Of a DNA stretch of 64,000 nucleotides, positions 1-9,701 are shown in pieces. Where the stretch lies: the NCBI RefSeq assembly GCF_004115155.1, contig NZ_RDSM01000002.1:248001-312000 (forward strand), written 5' to 3'. The notes beneath the pieces were generated by a model. The model was not told the origin of the DNA. It made no database searches and was given only the letters and a program-made list of their open reading frames with translations. The number at the start of each line of letters is the position of its first letter. Within the stretch, counting starts at the first letter, position 1. The stretch is from Granulicella sibirica. Lineage in GTDB: Bacteria > Acidobacteriota > Terriglobia > Terriglobales > Acidobacteriaceae. A program made the position numbers and the translations under genes.

Positions 1-1
1 C

Positions 2-1036
<1,035 letters not shown>

Positions 1037-1055
1037 CGGCGGTTGTTTGTTGGGG

Positions 1056-1085
1056 AAGGCCCGGCTTTTGCCGGGCCTTTTGCTT
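1056..1085 (+). terminator. Rho-independent terminator of eno
   Basis: A perfect 10-bp stem (AAGGCCCGGC at 1056-1065 with GCCGGGCCTT at 1070-1079) closes a TTTT loop and runs into a short T-rich tail. It starts 20 bases after the enolase stop codon. Confidence 0.9.
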
Positions 1086-1142
1086 TGGCACTTCCGTTGG
1101 CGGTAAGTAGCTGCAGAAGCAGGTGCAAGAACAAAGGCAAGT

Positions 1143-1198
1143 GCAAATGCAGGTCCTTCGACTTCGCTGCCTAAGCAGTGAGCCTGAGCGACGAAGTC
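1143..1198 (+). repeat. Interspersed palindromic repeat, family 2, copy 1
   Basis: GCAAATGCAGGTCCTTCGAC leads into a fold: GACTTCG (1160-1166) pairs with CGAAGTC (1192-1198), and CTGC (1167-1170) with GCAG (1175-1178). Related copies lie at 5964-6017 and 13929-13970. The repeat overlaps the last bases of the permease gene encoded on the opposite strand. Confidence 0.7.
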
Positions 1199-3635
1199 AG
1201 TGGCGGAGAGCCTCTACGGGGTCGATGAGGGAGGCACGGCTTGCGGGGAGGGCGCAGGCGATCGCCGCTACCGTGCATAGGACGACTGTGACCAGGAGAA
1301 GGATCAGCGGGTCGTGGGAGCTGCCTTCGGCCCAGTGGGAAAGGAGCTTGTTGAGAGCGAGGGTGAGGGCTACTCCGGCGGCGAGGCCGGTTCCTACGCT
1401 GACGGTTGTCGAGGCGAAGACGATCTGCAGGACGTGGGTGCGCTGGGCTCCGAGCGCCAGGCGGATGCCGAACTCGTTGGTGCGCTGGGCGACTGTGTAG
1501 GAGACGACGGAGTAGAGGCCTACCGCGGCAAGGATCAAGGCGAGGAGGGCGAAGGCTCCGAAGAGGAGTGCGACGAGGTGCTCCTGCTGGTACTCCTGCT
1601 GGCCGGTGATCCACTGCTCCAGATCCTGGATGTTGCCGGAGATCTGCTGGTCGGGGTCGACGGAGATGACCTGGGAACCTACGGCGTGGAGGAGGGTGAG
1701 GGGAGGGACGGAGGAGCGGACGAGGATCTGGGTCCACATGCGGAGGGACAGGGTGTACGGGATGAAGGCTTCGGGGAGGATGGGCTTGCGGAGGCCGTCG
1801 TCGCGCTTGTCGGCGACGATGCCGATGATCTGAAGCCATCCTTCGGCTCCGGGAGCGACGAGGTTGTAGGGTGGAGCGTCGTGGAGATCGGGAATCTTGA
1901 GGGCATGACCGACGGCGTCGCCGTTGGGGAAGTAAAGCTTGGCCATGGTCTCGTTGATGACGACGAGGGGAAGACCGTGGAGGTTTTCGGTCTCGTCCCA
2001 GATGCGGCCCTGGAGCCTGGGAACGCCGAGGACGGGGAAGTAGTTTGGGCTGACGAAGTTGATGCGGACCTTCTGGTCGTCGTTGGTGGGCTTGCCGAGG
2101 AATTGGACTGCCGTCTCCCAGCCGTTGGCGGGCGGGGTGGCGTTGGTGGAGATGGCGGTCATGGTGACGCCGGGGACTTCGGAGATCTTCTTCTGGAGCT
2201 GGTTGAAGTAGGTGGAGCGGGCTTCCCAGGTGGGGTAGGTGTTTTCGTGGACAGGGATGCCGACGGACATGACGTTGTGCGGGTCGTAGCCGAGTGGGGC
2301 GTGCATGATCTTGAGGAAGCCCTGGATGGAGGCTCCGGCTCCCGCGAGCAAGAGAAGAGTGAGCGCGATCTGGGTGGCGATGAGGGCGTTGTTGGTGGCT
2401 TTGCCGGAGAGGCTTCCGGCTACCTTGCGAGAGCCGGACTGGATGATCTCGCCGATGTTGGGGCGAGAGAGCTGAAGGGCGGGCCAGAGTCCGAAGAGCA
2501 CGCCGGTGAGGAGAGCGAGGACGACGCTGAAGGCAAGGACGGGGATGTCGAGGCGGATGGCGGCTTCGTGGGGGAAGGAGTATTCGGGGAGTTGCTTGAT
2601 GATGAAGGCGAGCGAACGGTAGGCGAGGAGGATGCCGAGGGCGGCTCCGGTGGCGGAGAGGAGTACCGCTTCGGTGAGCATCTGGCGGATGAGCCGGCCA
2701 CGGGTGGCTCCGATGGCGACGCGCAGGGCAAGTTCGTGCCGGCGGCCGGCGCCGCGCGCGAGCAGGAGGATGGAGACATTTCCACAGCCGATGGCGAGGA
2801 GGAGCACGACGGCGCTGAAGAGGAGATAAAGGGTTCCGCCGAGGTTTTGGACGGTGTCCTCGTTGAGGCCGTAGAGGCGGAACTTGTAATGGCCGCCGGT
2901 GGGGAAGTGCTTGGGGGTTTCTTTCTGGAACTGCTCGATGAGGGGAGCGATGGCCTCGGTGCCGGCCTTCAGAGAGATGCCGGGTTTGAGACGGATGCCG
3001 ACGTAATGCTCGGCGACCTGGTCCTGCGTGATCTTGAGGGGAAGGTAGACGTCGCCGTCATCCCAGGTGAAACGCGGGTTTGCGACGCCGACGATGGTGT
3101 AGTTCTTGCGGACGAGCTGAAGAGTGTGGCCGACGACGGTAGGGTCGGAGTTGAAGTGGCGCTGCCAGAACTTGTAACCGAGGACAACGACGGGCTGTGG
3201 ATCCTGGCCGTCGATGGCGTCGGCGGGGATAAGGCCTCGGCCGTAGAGGGCGGGGACGCCGAGGAAGTTGAAGGCGTTCGAGGAGAGGAAGCTGCCGTTG
3301 ACGTCTTCGGGGAGGTCGTGGCCGGTGACGGTGAGACTCCAGTTGTCGGTGATGAAGGCGTCTTCGACGGCGGGGGATTTGCGGAGCTGTTGCCACTGCG
3401 GGAAGGAGAGGTTGGCGCCGCGGTTGTCGGTTGGGCTCTGCTCGAGGCGGAGGTGGGCCATGCGCTCGGGTTTGGCATAGGGGTAGGGGTCGACGAGGAT
3501 GGCGTGGACGACCGAGAAGACGGCGGTCGTGGCCCCGATGCCGAGCGCAAGGGAGAAGATGGCGGTGAGGGCGAAGCCGGGGCTCTTGAGGAGCTGACGG
3601 ATGGAGAAGCGGAGGTCCTGGAAGATGCTCTTCAT
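1197..3635 (-). CDS. ABC transporter permease, ADOP (MacB-like) family
   Basis: Large inner-membrane permease of the Acidobacterial duplicated orphan permease type, related to MacB and FtsX but with the half-unit duplicated. The 812 residues start MKSIFQDLRFSIRQLLKSPG, the hallmark N-terminus, followed by the first membrane helix (FALTAIFSLALGIGATTAVFSVV) and a periplasmic MacB-type core domain. Three FtsX helices with GRRHELALRVAIGATRGRLI come next, then a second helix, a second periplasmic domain, and three C-terminal helices with RTNEFGIRLALGAQ. I placed the start at 3635 because AGGGG sits 8 bases upstream and the longer frame adds 31 unrelated residues. No ATPase gene adjoins it, as is usual for these orphans. 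Function unknown; efflux or envelope stress is only a guess. Confidence 0.9.
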   Translation of the reverse strand: MKSIFQDLRFSIRQLLKSPGFALTAIFSLALGIGATTAVFSVVHAILVDPYPYAKPERMAHLRLEQSPTDNRGANLSFPQWQQLRKSPAVEDAFITDNWSLTVTGHDLPEDVNGSFLSSNAFNFLGVPALYGRGLIPADAIDGQDPQPVVVLGYKFWQRHFNSDPTVVGHTLQLVRKNYTIVGVANPRFTWDDGDVYLPLKITQDQVAEHYVGIRLKPGISLKAGTEAIAPLIEQFQKETPKHFPTGGHYKFRLYGLNEDTVQNLGGTLYLLFSAVVLLLAIGCGNVSILLLARGAGRRHELALRVAIGATRGRLIRQMLTEAVLLSATGAALGILLAYRSLAFIIKQLPEYSFPHEAAIRLDIPVLAFSVVLALLTGVLFGLWPALQLSRPNIGEIIQSGSRKVAGSLSGKATNNALIATQIALTLLLLAGAGASIQGFLKIMHAPLGYDPHNVMSVGIPVHENTYPTWEARSTYFNQLQKKISEVPGVTMTAISTNATPPANGWETAVQFLGKPTNDDQKVRINFVSPNYFPVLGVPRLQGRIWDETENLHGLPLVVINETMAKLYFPNGDAVGHALKIPDLHDAPPYNLVAPGAEGWLQIIGIVADKRDDGLRKPILPEAFIPYTLSLRMWTQILVRSSVPPLTLLHAVGSQVISVDPDQQISGNIQDLEQWITGQQEYQQEHLVALLFGAFALLALILAAVGLYSVVSYTVAQRTNEFGIRLALGAQRTHVLQIVFASTTVSVGTGLAAGVALTLALNKLLSHWAEGSSHDPLILLLVTVVLCTVAAIACALPASRASLIDPVEALRH

Positions 3636-3898
3636 GTGGGTGCCCCTGGAATCGCTGATCGTAGCAATAACGTACGGATGCACGTGCGTCGCCGTTGCGA
3701 GTGCCTGGTTTCTTCTTTGTTTTCGCAATCGATGCGATCGACGGTGGCCGGAAGTGAGATGGGCTGACCGCGAATGGACAGCGGATCTCTGATTCCAGGG
3801 AATTTTGGGCAGAGAGATCGCAACGAATCGGAGGCGGCAAGCACCATCCTGTATCCGATCTCCAAGGCGGATACCTGATAGAAGAAATGAGGTTTGCT

Positions 3899-4186
3899 AT
3901 GAATGAAGGACGTTTCATCATTATCGGTAACATTGGCAGCGATGCCGGGTACTGGGTTTTCGACGGTCACACGTTCCGGCATGTTGGCGGCTGGCCTCCG
4001 TTCGAGCAGGCGGAGTTCAAGGAGGCTCTGACGATCCTGGGCGCGGCGAGCCGGTTGAAGACGACGGGGCTGTCGGAGAGGATTGCCGAGACGGTCTCGG
4101 GGTTTGTGAGGCGGCAACTGGAGACGCATGTTACGGCGAACCAGGTCGACACCGGGCTCCCTGTCGTTGTGGTGATGTCGGCCTAG
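3899..4186 (+). CDS. Hypothetical protein, 95 aa
   Basis: Small soluble protein beginning [19 protein letters not shown], with no signal peptide, membrane segment or motif that I recognise. The second in-frame ATG is preferred because GAGG lies 6 bases before it; an ATG 12 bases upstream has no such site. Coding direction and base usage match the following gpmI gene, 116 bases downstream. The short hydrophobic strands at both ends (RFIIIGN and LPVVVVMS) suggest a compact alpha/beta fold. It is probably a lineage-restricted conserved protein, and no function can be assigned. Confidence 0.6.
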   Translation: MNEGRFIIIGNIGSDAGYWVFDGHTFRHVGGWPPFEQAEFKEALTILGAASRLKTTGLSERIAETVSGFVRRQLETHVTANQVDTGLPVVVVMSA

Positions 4187-4302
4187 ATGCATGGCGCGTG
4201 AGGGCGAGGACAGCTCGTTGTGAGCATCGCCCTGGCGCGGCGTTTCCCCGGAATGGTGGGCTCCGTGTGCAAGAATCATCTTGGAAAGATGCAAGGATGA
4301 TG

Positions 4303-5919
4303 ATGCCGAAGAAGCCGATTGTTCTGACGATTCTGGATGGGTGGGGGTACCGGGCGGAGACGCACGGGAATGCGATTGCAATGGCGCGGAAGCCGGTGTA
4401 CGACGGGCTGCTGCGGGATTATCCGAACACGCTGCTCAGGGCGAGTGAGCACTTCGTGGGCCTGCCGGATGGGCAGATGGGGAACTCCGAGGTGGGGCAC
4501 CTGAACCTTGGGGCGGGACGCATCGTTCGCATGGACATGACGCGGATCGATACGGCCATCATGACGGGGGAGTTCTTCGACGATCCGACGCTGGTACGGG
4601 CGTATGAGCTTGCCGGTCAAAAGGGCAGGGCGCTGCACCTGATCGGGCTGCTGTCGGATGGCGGCGTGCATTCGCACCAGAGGCATCTGTATGCGCTGCT
4701 GCGGATGGCGGCGAAGCACAAGTTGAGCGAGGTTTACGTCCATGCGTTTATGGATGGGCGGGACACCATGCCCACGAGTGGGGTGGGTTATCTGGAGGAG
4801 TTGACGCAGAAGTTTGCGGAGTATGGGGCGGGGCGGCTGGCTTCGGCTTCGGGGCGGTACTTCGCGATGGATCGGGACCTGCGGTGGGAGAAGGAGAAGC
4901 AGGCGTTCGATGCGATGGTGACGGGTAAGCCGGAAGGTGGGGTTTACCAGGATGCGATTGCGCGGGTGCGGGAGTGTTATTCGAACGGGGTGACGGATGA
5001 GTTTGTGCCTCCGTTTACATGTGTGGGCGGGGATGGGAAGCCGGTTGGGCTGATCGAGAATGAGGATGTTGTTGTCTGCTTCAACTACCGGGCTGACCGG
5101 GTAAGGCAGGTGACGCGGGTGTTGACGCGGCGGTCTGGGCTGACCGCGGATCCGGTGGGGAGCCAGGGGCTTGGGCTGCCGAAGGGGGCGGAACTGGATG
5201 AGGCTATTCCGCTGAACACGGTTCCGGTGGGGCTGCATTACGTCTGCATGACGCAGTATGACAAGAACTTCAAGCTGCCGGTGGTGATTCCGGCGGAGTC
5301 GATGGATAACCTGCTGGCGAACCTGATGGCGCAGGCGAATCTGCGGAACCTGCGGGTGGCGGAGACGGAAAAATACGCGCACGTGACGTACTTCTTCAAC
5401 GGCGGGATCGAGAAGCCGTTTGCGGGGGAGGATCGGGAGCTTGTGCCGTCACAGAAGGTGGCGACGTATGACCTGGCTCCGGAGATGTCGGCGGCTGGGA
5501 TCGCGGATGCGGTGATCAAGGCAGTGAACGATACGGCGTTCGACGTGGTGATCGTGAACTTTGCCAACGCGGACATGGTGGGGCACTCGGGGATGATGGA
5601 GCCTACGGTAAAGGCGGTTGAGACTGTCGATACGCAGTTGGGGCGGATCTATCAGGCGGTGAAGCAGCATGGGGGGGCGTTACTGGTGACGGCGGATCAT
5701 GGGAATGCGGAGATGCTGATCGATCCTGTGAGCGGGGGGCCGCATACGGCGCATACGACGAATCCGGTGCCGTTTTTGCTGGTTACGGATGAGGGGCGGA
5801 AGGTTTCGGTGCGGGATGGGGGGAGTCTGCGGGATATTTCGCCGACTATGCTCTCTCTGCTTGGGTTGCAGAGGCCGGATCAGATGACGGGTGGGGATTT
5901 GCGGGTGGTGGCGGGGTAA
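4303..5919 (+). CDS. gpmI: 2,3-bisphosphoglycerate-independent phosphoglycerate mutase
   Basis: Interconverts 3- and 2-phosphoglycerate with two Mn2+ ions through a phosphoserine intermediate, the step just before enolase (found 3 kb upstream). The 538 residues show the N-terminal metal aspartate in TILDGWGY (D12), the phosphorylated serine in [12 protein letters not shown] (S62), SDGGVHSH, the substrate loop [33 protein letters not shown], and the C-terminal metal sites NADMVGHSG and TADHGNAE. Three ATGs follow each other at 4297, 4300 and 4303. AAGG at 4293-4296 best fits the last one, which also gives the usual MPKKPIVL start. Slightly longer than most family members (about 510 residues). 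Confidence 0.95.
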   Translation: MPKKPIVLTILDGWGYRAETHGNAIAMARKPVYDGLLRDYPNTLLRASEHFVGLPDGQMGNSEVGHLNLGAGRIVRMDMTRIDTAIMTGEFFDDPTLVRAYELAGQKGRALHLIGLLSDGGVHSHQRHLYALLRMAAKHKLSEVYVHAFMDGRDTMPTSGVGYLEELTQKFAEYGAGRLASASGRYFAMDRDLRWEKEKQAFDAMVTGKPEGGVYQDAIARVRECYSNGVTDEFVPPFTCVGGDGKPVGLIENEDVVVCFNYRADRVRQVTRVLTRRSGLTADPVGSQGLGLPKGAELDEAIPLNTVPVGLHYVCMTQYDKNFKLPVVIPAESMDNLLANLMAQANLRNLRVAETEKYAHVTYFFNGGIEKPFAGEDRELVPSQKVATYDLAPEMSAAGIADAVIKAVNDTAFDVVIVNFANADMVGHSGMMEPTVKAVETVDTQLGRIYQAVKQHGGALLVTADHGNAEMLIDPVSGGPHTAHTTNPVPFLLVTDEGRKVSVRDGGSLRDISPTMLSLLGLQRPDQMTGGDLRVVAG

Positions 5920-5931
5920 CGGAAGACAGCC

Positions 5932-5958
5932 GCAGATTCCCTTCGGGAATGACAACCA
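5932..5958 (+). repeat. Interspersed repeat, family 1, copy A
   Basis: Begins GCAGATTCCCTTCGGGAATG and ends in ACAACCA. ATTCCC-TTC-GGGAAT is a perfect 6-bp hairpin. Starts 13 bases after the gpmI stop codon. Five other copies are at 7429, 10235, 41877, 51201 and 60471. Confidence 0.85.
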
Positions 5959-5963
5959 GAGAG

Positions 5964-6017
5964 GCAAGAGCGGATGCAGGTCCTTCGACTTCGCTGCGCT
6001 TCGCTCAGGATGACAGG
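5964..6017 (+). repeat. Interspersed repeat, family 2, copy 2
   Basis: GCAAGAGCGGATGCAGGTCC, then an imperfect palindrome rich in TTCGCT and GCGCTTCGC, ending CTCAGGATGACAGG. It lies directly after family-1 copy A and shares its frame of a GCAG start and a GATGACA-like end. Confidence 0.75.
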
Positions 6018-6069
6018 TTTGTGATTGGGGAGTTTTGAGGCTTTCGCGAGGGAAGGGCATCTGAACGGC

Positions 6070-7074
6070 ATGGGGTTTTTGCAGCGAGCGAAGAAGGTGG
6101 GTCGGAAGTTTGAAAATCCGGTCCCGACGCAACTGGGTGGGTTTCGGTTGATGGTGAAGCTGCTTCCGCTGTACTACGCGAACCGGGAGCAGAAGACTCC
6201 AGCAGAGCCAGTGGGGCCGTTTCGGACGGATGCTTCGGCATACGACATGCTTCCGGCGAGTGGACTGCGGGTGACGTGGTTCGGGCATAGCGCTTCGCTG
6301 GTCGAGATCGACGGTGTGCGGGTGCTGATCGATCCGGTTTGGGACGAGCGGGCGGCGCCGGTGCAATGGTTCGGGCCGAAGAGGTTTTTTCCGCCGACGC
6401 TGCCGCTGGAGAGGCTGCCCCGGATCGATGTCGTCCTGATCTCGCACGATCACTATGACCATCTTGGCAAGGGAACGATCCGGCGATTGGCACGGCTTCT
6501 GCCTGGCGTGCAGTGGGTGACGTCGAAAGGCGTGAGCGCTAGCCTGAGGAAGTTCGGCGTGGCGGCGAGTTGTATCACGGAGCTTGATTGGACGGAGAGT
6601 GTCGCGGTTGGAGAGTTCTCCGTCACGTCAGTGCCCTCGCGGCACTTTTCCGGAAGGGGAATGACGAACCGGAACGAGACGCTTTGGGGATCGTTCGTGC
6701 TCAAGGGACCGAAGCACACGGTGTACTACGGAGCTGACTCGGGGTGGTGGGACGGTTTTGAGGAGATTGGGAAGGCGTATGGGCCGTTCGACCTCACGAT
6801 GCTCGAGATCGGGGCGTACCACCCGCTGTGGGGGGATATCCATCTTGGTCCGGATAACGCGGTGAAGGCGTTCGAGGCTCTGGGCGGCAAGGGGCTGTTT
6901 ATGCCGATCCACTGGGGGCTGTTCGACCTGGCGCTTCATGGTTGGAGGCAGCCAATGACGCGGCTGCTGGAACTGGTGTCAGAGCTGGGAACGATGGTCT
7001 GGTCGCCCGAGCCGGGGCGTCCGACGGAGGTCGTTGCCGGGACCACGGTCCAGGCGGATTGGTGGCGCGGGTAG
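6070..7074 (+). CDS. MBL-fold metal-dependent hydrolase (UlaG / NAPE-PLD-like)
   Basis: Metallo-beta-lactamase-fold hydrolase of 334 residues. The signature SHDHYDHLG carries the HxHxDH zinc site. It is preceded by WFGHSASLVEIDGVRVLIDPVW, typical of the UlaG/NAPE-PLD branch, and followed by the later histidines in VPSRHFSGRG and MPIHWGLFD, with the aspartate in YGADSGWW. There is no signal peptide. A TTG 45 bases upstream keeps the frame open, but the ATG at 6070 has GGAAGG 13 bases before it and gives a normal N-terminus. Substrate unknown: members of this branch cleave phosphodiester or lactone bonds in lipids and sugars. It stands alone between two repeats and an HTH gene. Confidence 0.88.
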   Translation: MGFLQRAKKVGRKFENPVPTQLGGFRLMVKLLPLYYANREQKTPAEPVGPFRTDASAYDMLPASGLRVTWFGHSASLVEIDGVRVLIDPVWDERAAPVQWFGPKRFFPPTLPLERLPRIDVVLISHDHYDHLGKGTIRRLARLLPGVQWVTSKGVSASLRKFGVAASCITELDWTESVAVGEFSVTSVPSRHFSGRGMTNRNETLWGSFVLKGPKHTVYYGADSGWWDGFEEIGKAYGPFDLTMLEIGAYHPLWGDIHLGPDNAVKAFEALGGKGLFMPIHWGLFDLALHGWRQPMTRLLELVSELGTMVWSPEPGRPTEVVAGTTVQADWWRG

Positions 7075-7097
7075 ATTTGGCTTGTGTGCCTGTGCAA

Positions 7098-7137
7098 AAC
7101 GGGGTACAACGGGGTGACTGAGTGACTGAATTCACCC
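7098..7137 (+). promoter_or_regulatory. Tandem direct repeats ahead of the HTH gene (candidate operator)
   Basis: AACGGGGTAC (7098-7107) is followed directly by AACGGGGTGA (7108-7117), then GTGACTGA occurs twice (7114-7121, 7122-7129). GGGTGA (7112-7117) and TCACCC (7132-7137) form an inverted pair. The array ends 12 bases before the HTH gene start. Confidence 0.45.
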
Positions 7138-7149
7138 TAGGGGGCTTCG

Positions 7150-7410
7150 ATGGCAGGGACGGTACAGATGATGGTCCGCGAGGTAATGGATATCCGGCAG
7201 GCTTCGGAATATCTTGGGATCAGCGGGGATACGCTGTATCGCTATGCTTCGGAAGGGTTTATCCCGGCATTCAAGCTTGGGAACCGGTGGCGATTCAAGA
7301 AGAGCCTGCTGGATAGCTGGATGGTGGAGAAGAGCGGGAAGCGGGCCGAGGTGGAAGCTCCGACGCCGGTGGCCGTGGTGGAGAAGAAACCGGTGCGGCG
7401 GGCCCGGTAG
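7150..7410 (+). CDS. Excisionase-type helix-turn-helix DNA-binding protein
   Basis: An 86-residue protein with a single MerR/excisionase-like winged HTH at about residues 10-58 (VMDIRQASEYLGISGDTLYRYASEGFIPAFKLGNRWRFKKSLLDSWM) and a basic, Pro/Ala-rich tail. The GNRWRF wing is the most typical element of the HTH_17 group. AGGGGG lies just upstream of the ATG. It has no effector domain, so it probably acts as a small DNA-binding regulator or architectural protein. The upstream tandem repeats hint that it controls itself. No integrase or phage gene is near, so a role as a true excisionase is unlikely. Confidence 0.85.
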   Translation: MAGTVQMMVREVMDIRQASEYLGISGDTLYRYASEGFIPAFKLGNRWRFKKSLLDSWMVEKSGKRAEVEAPTPVAVVEKKPVRRAR

Positions 7411-7428
7411 AGCAAAGCGAAGGCAGAC

Positions 7429-7455
7429 GCAGATTCCCTTCGGGGATGACAACCA
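7429..7455 (+). repeat. Interspersed repeat, family 1, copy B
   Basis: Same as copy A except GGGGAT for GGGAAT, which turns one T-A pair of the hairpin into T-G and so keeps it foldable. Starts 19 bases after the HTH gene stop. Confidence 0.85.
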
Positions 7456-7496
7456 AGAAGACAACGACAAGAGCAAAGGCTGCTGTCTGGCTACCT

Positions 7497-7545
7497 GCGT
7501 TCCAACTTTCCCGCGATGGTACCGCGCGGGAAAGATGGGGCACCC
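7497..7545 (+). repeat. Hairpin element with 9-nt loop, family 3, copy 1
   Basis: CTTTCCCGCG (7506-7515) pairs perfectly with CGCGGGAAAG (7525-7534) around a 9-nt loop, followed by ATGGGGCACCC. Related hairpins with different stem sequences but the same loop length and GGTGCCCC flank (here on the other strand) are at 41942 and 51271. Confidence 0.75.
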
Positions 7546-7580
7546 TTGGGTTCGTGGCAGTCGAAAGGCCCAGGTTGACG

Positions 7581-8495
7581 CTATGTGGCTCTCTGCAGTG
7601 TGAAGACCGTCAGCTCCGGGCGGCAGTTGAATCGGAACGGGACACCTACCGAGCCTACCCCCCGATTGACGTAAAGCTGCGTGTTGCCGAACTGGTAGTG
7701 ACCCATCACGTACTTGCGGCCCATGGGCGGCAACGCGAGGGGACCGAGGAATGGGACGCGGACCTGGCCGCCGTGGGAGTGGCCGGAGAGCATATAGTCC
7801 ACGAGGTGCCCGTTGGGGTAGACGACGAGGTCGTCGGCGAAGTCGGGCGCGTGGGCCATGAGGATGACAGGGCCATCGGGCTTGGGCGGGATGGCGAGAT
7901 CCAGGTTGGGATGACTGGTCGAGGGGTCCAAGACCCCGCCGATCCAGAGGCGCTGTCCGTCGCGCTCAATGGGTACATAGCGATTGTTCAGCACGGCCAG
8001 ATCATGGTCGTGGAGGACGCGCGTGATGAACGAGGCTCCGACGGTGCAATCGTGGTTGCCGAGGATGCCGAGGCGCTGCGGGCATTGGATGGCACTGAGT
8101 TCCTGGGCGCATGCGTAGATGGCGTGCTCGGGAACGATGCGCGGGGGGCCGTGGGTGATGAAGTCGCCGGTGATCAGAACGAGGTTGGGGGCGAGGGCGT
8201 TGATCTCGGCGATGATCCGGCGGAGGTAGAAGGGCTCCGTGTACTCCTCGTAGTGGATGTCGGAGAGCTGGACGATGCGGAAGTTCTGAAACGCGTCGGG
8301 GAGATTGCGGATGACCATCGGGAGGTGGGTGATCTCGAGGTCGTGCCGGACGTACTCGCCGGAGTAAAGGGCAAGGGCCGCTGCGGAGAAGCCGGTGACC
8401 TGAAGGAAGCGGCGGCGAGTGAGGTGGTTGGTTGGGCCTGCCGTGCTGCGGGGCGCCGGGGTTGGCGACAGGCGATAGGGGGCGGCGGGAGGCAT
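7581..8495 (-). CDS. Metallophosphoesterase with Tat signal (YkuE-like)
   Basis: Calcineurin-like phosphoesterase of 304 residues. The N-terminus carries a twin-arginine motif, TRRRFLQ (residues 26-32), with a following hydrophobic stretch, so it is probably exported folded with its metals loaded. The di-metal site is complete: DIHYEEY (D-x-H), TGDFI, GNHD, MAHAPDF and GHSHGGQ. This order and the length fit the YkuE/YaeI group of membrane-associated phosphoesterases; a lipid A-related pyrophosphate or UDP-sugar hydrolase role is possible but unproven. It is transcribed opposite to its neighbours, and its start is divergent from the peptidase gene that begins 66 bases away. Confidence 0.9.
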   Translation of the reverse strand: MPPAAPYRLSPTPAPRSTAGPTNHLTRRRFLQVTGFSAAALALYSGEYVRHDLEITHLPMVIRNLPDAFQNFRIVQLSDIHYEEYTEPFYLRRIIAEINALAPNLVLITGDFITHGPPRIVPEHAIYACAQELSAIQCPQRLGILGNHDCTVGASFITRVLHDHDLAVLNNRYVPIERDGQRLWIGGVLDPSTSHPNLDLAIPPKPDGPVILMAHAPDFADDLVVYPNGHLVDYMLSGHSHGGQVRVPFLGPLALPPMGRKYVMGHYQFGNTQLYVNRGVGSVGVPFRFNCRPELTVFTLQRAT

Positions 8496-8561
8496 GGTTC
8501 ATTTTAGCGGGTGGGCGGTTACGGCTAGGTGGGATCGCGGCGTGTCGCTAGAATGACATGG

Positions 8562-9674
8562 ATGAATTACAAGCGAAGGCAGAGGTTGGCGGTTCGGCGG
8601 GTGGGCACGGATATTGAGGCTTTGTTGATCACGCACCTGCCGGATGTGCGGTATCTGTGCGGGTTTACCGGATCGAACGCGGCGCTTGTGCTCGCTGGCG
8701 CGAAGGCTGTGCTGTTTACCGACGGGCGCTATACGGGGCAGGCGAAGGCCGAGGCTGTCGGGACGAAGGTCGTGATTGCGGCGAAGAATGCGGTGATTGC
8801 CGCCATCGAGTGGTTGGAAGCGGCCGGGTTGGGACGGTGCGGGTTCGATGAGACGCAGACGACGGTGGCGGCGCTTGGGCGGATGCGTGGCGCGCTTTCG
8901 AAGTCGGTGAAGGCGAAGGCGCGGCGGGAGATGTTCGTGGAGGTTGGGCCTGTGGTGGCCAGGATCCGCGAGGTGAAGGATGAGGACGAGATTGCGATCA
9001 TCCGGCGGGCGGCGGCGCTTGGATGCGAGCTGTTTGAGCACATGCTTGGGTTCATCGATGGTGGGATGACCGAACTCGCGGTCGCGGCGGAGCTGGAGTA
9101 TCGGGCTCGTCTGCGCGGGGCGGAGGCGATGAGCTTCGAGACGATCGTGGCGAGCGGGGGGCGGTCGGCGCTACCGCATGGGCGGGCTTCGGGGGCGAAG
9201 ATTCCACGGCGCGGCTTTGTGACGATGGATTTCGGCGTGGTGGTGGACGGCTACATGTCCGACATGACGCGGACGGTGCATATCGGGCGGGCGAACGTGG
9301 CTCGGAAGGGCGTTCCGGGGGAGCGGGACGTGTATGATTCCGTTCTGGAAGCGCAGGAGGCGGCGGTTGCGGCGGTCGCGCCGGGCGTGACTGCGGGCGA
9401 GGTCGATGAGGCGGCTCGGAGTGTGTTGCGGAGGGTGGGGTTGGATGGGTATTTCAGCCACTCGACGGGGCATGGGGTTGGGCTGGAGATTCATGAAGGG
9501 CCACGGCTTGCGGCGAAGCAGACCCAGGTGCTTGCAGCTGGGATGGTCATTACAATAGAACCTGGCGTTTATGTGCCGGAAGCTTTTGGTGTGCGGATCG
9601 AAGATATGGTCCTGGTGACGGCTGCGGGTGGAGAGGTATTGACCCCGAGCACGAAGGCCTGGATCGAGCTGTAA
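8562..9674 (+). CDS. pepP: Xaa-Pro peptidase, M24B family
   Basis: Cytosolic aminopeptidase that removes an N-terminal residue preceding proline. The creatinase-like N-terminal domain (about 1-135, with THLPDVRYLCGFTGSNAA) is followed by the pita-bread catalytic domain with all five metal ligands: MDFGVVVDGYMSDMTRT (Asp about 223 and 234), FSHSTGHGVGLEIHEGP (His about 304), ITIEPGVY (Glu) and VRIEDMV (Glu). The 370-residue length is that of short PepP/PepQ proteins. No clear ribosome site marks the start; ATG 8553 is 9 bases upstream, but MNYKRRQRL is the more usual N-terminus. It sits just before accB-accC, as related peptidase genes do in several bacteria. Confidence 0.92.
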   Translation: MNYKRRQRLAVRRVGTDIEALLITHLPDVRYLCGFTGSNAALVLAGAKAVLFTDGRYTGQAKAEAVGTKVVIAAKNAVIAAIEWLEAAGLGRCGFDETQTTVAALGRMRGALSKSVKAKARREMFVEVGPVVARIREVKDEDEIAIIRRAAALGCELFEHMLGFIDGGMTELAVAAELEYRARLRGAEAMSFETIVASGGRSALPHGRASGAKIPRRGFVTMDFGVVVDGYMSDMTRTVHIGRANVARKGVPGERDVYDSVLEAQEAAVAAVAPGVTAGEVDEAARSVLRRVGLDGYFSHSTGHGVGLEIHEGPRLAAKQTQVLAAGMVITIEPGVYVPEAFGVRIEDMVLVTAAGGEVLTPSTKAWIEL

Positions 9675-9701
9675 CGGAATTGCGCTACTCGCGCGGGAGA
9701 G

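Noticed and set aside
1314..3767. Open frame of 817 codons on the + strand opposite the ADOP permease gene
   Set aside because: The translation is a Gly/Asp/Glu/Val-rich string without motifs. It mirrors the codon bias of the permease gene, which has all family signatures.
7150..7410. Excisionase-like gene as a sign of a prophage or integrative element
   Set aside because: No integrase, attachment repeat, tRNA or phage gene nearby, and the composition matches its neighbours.
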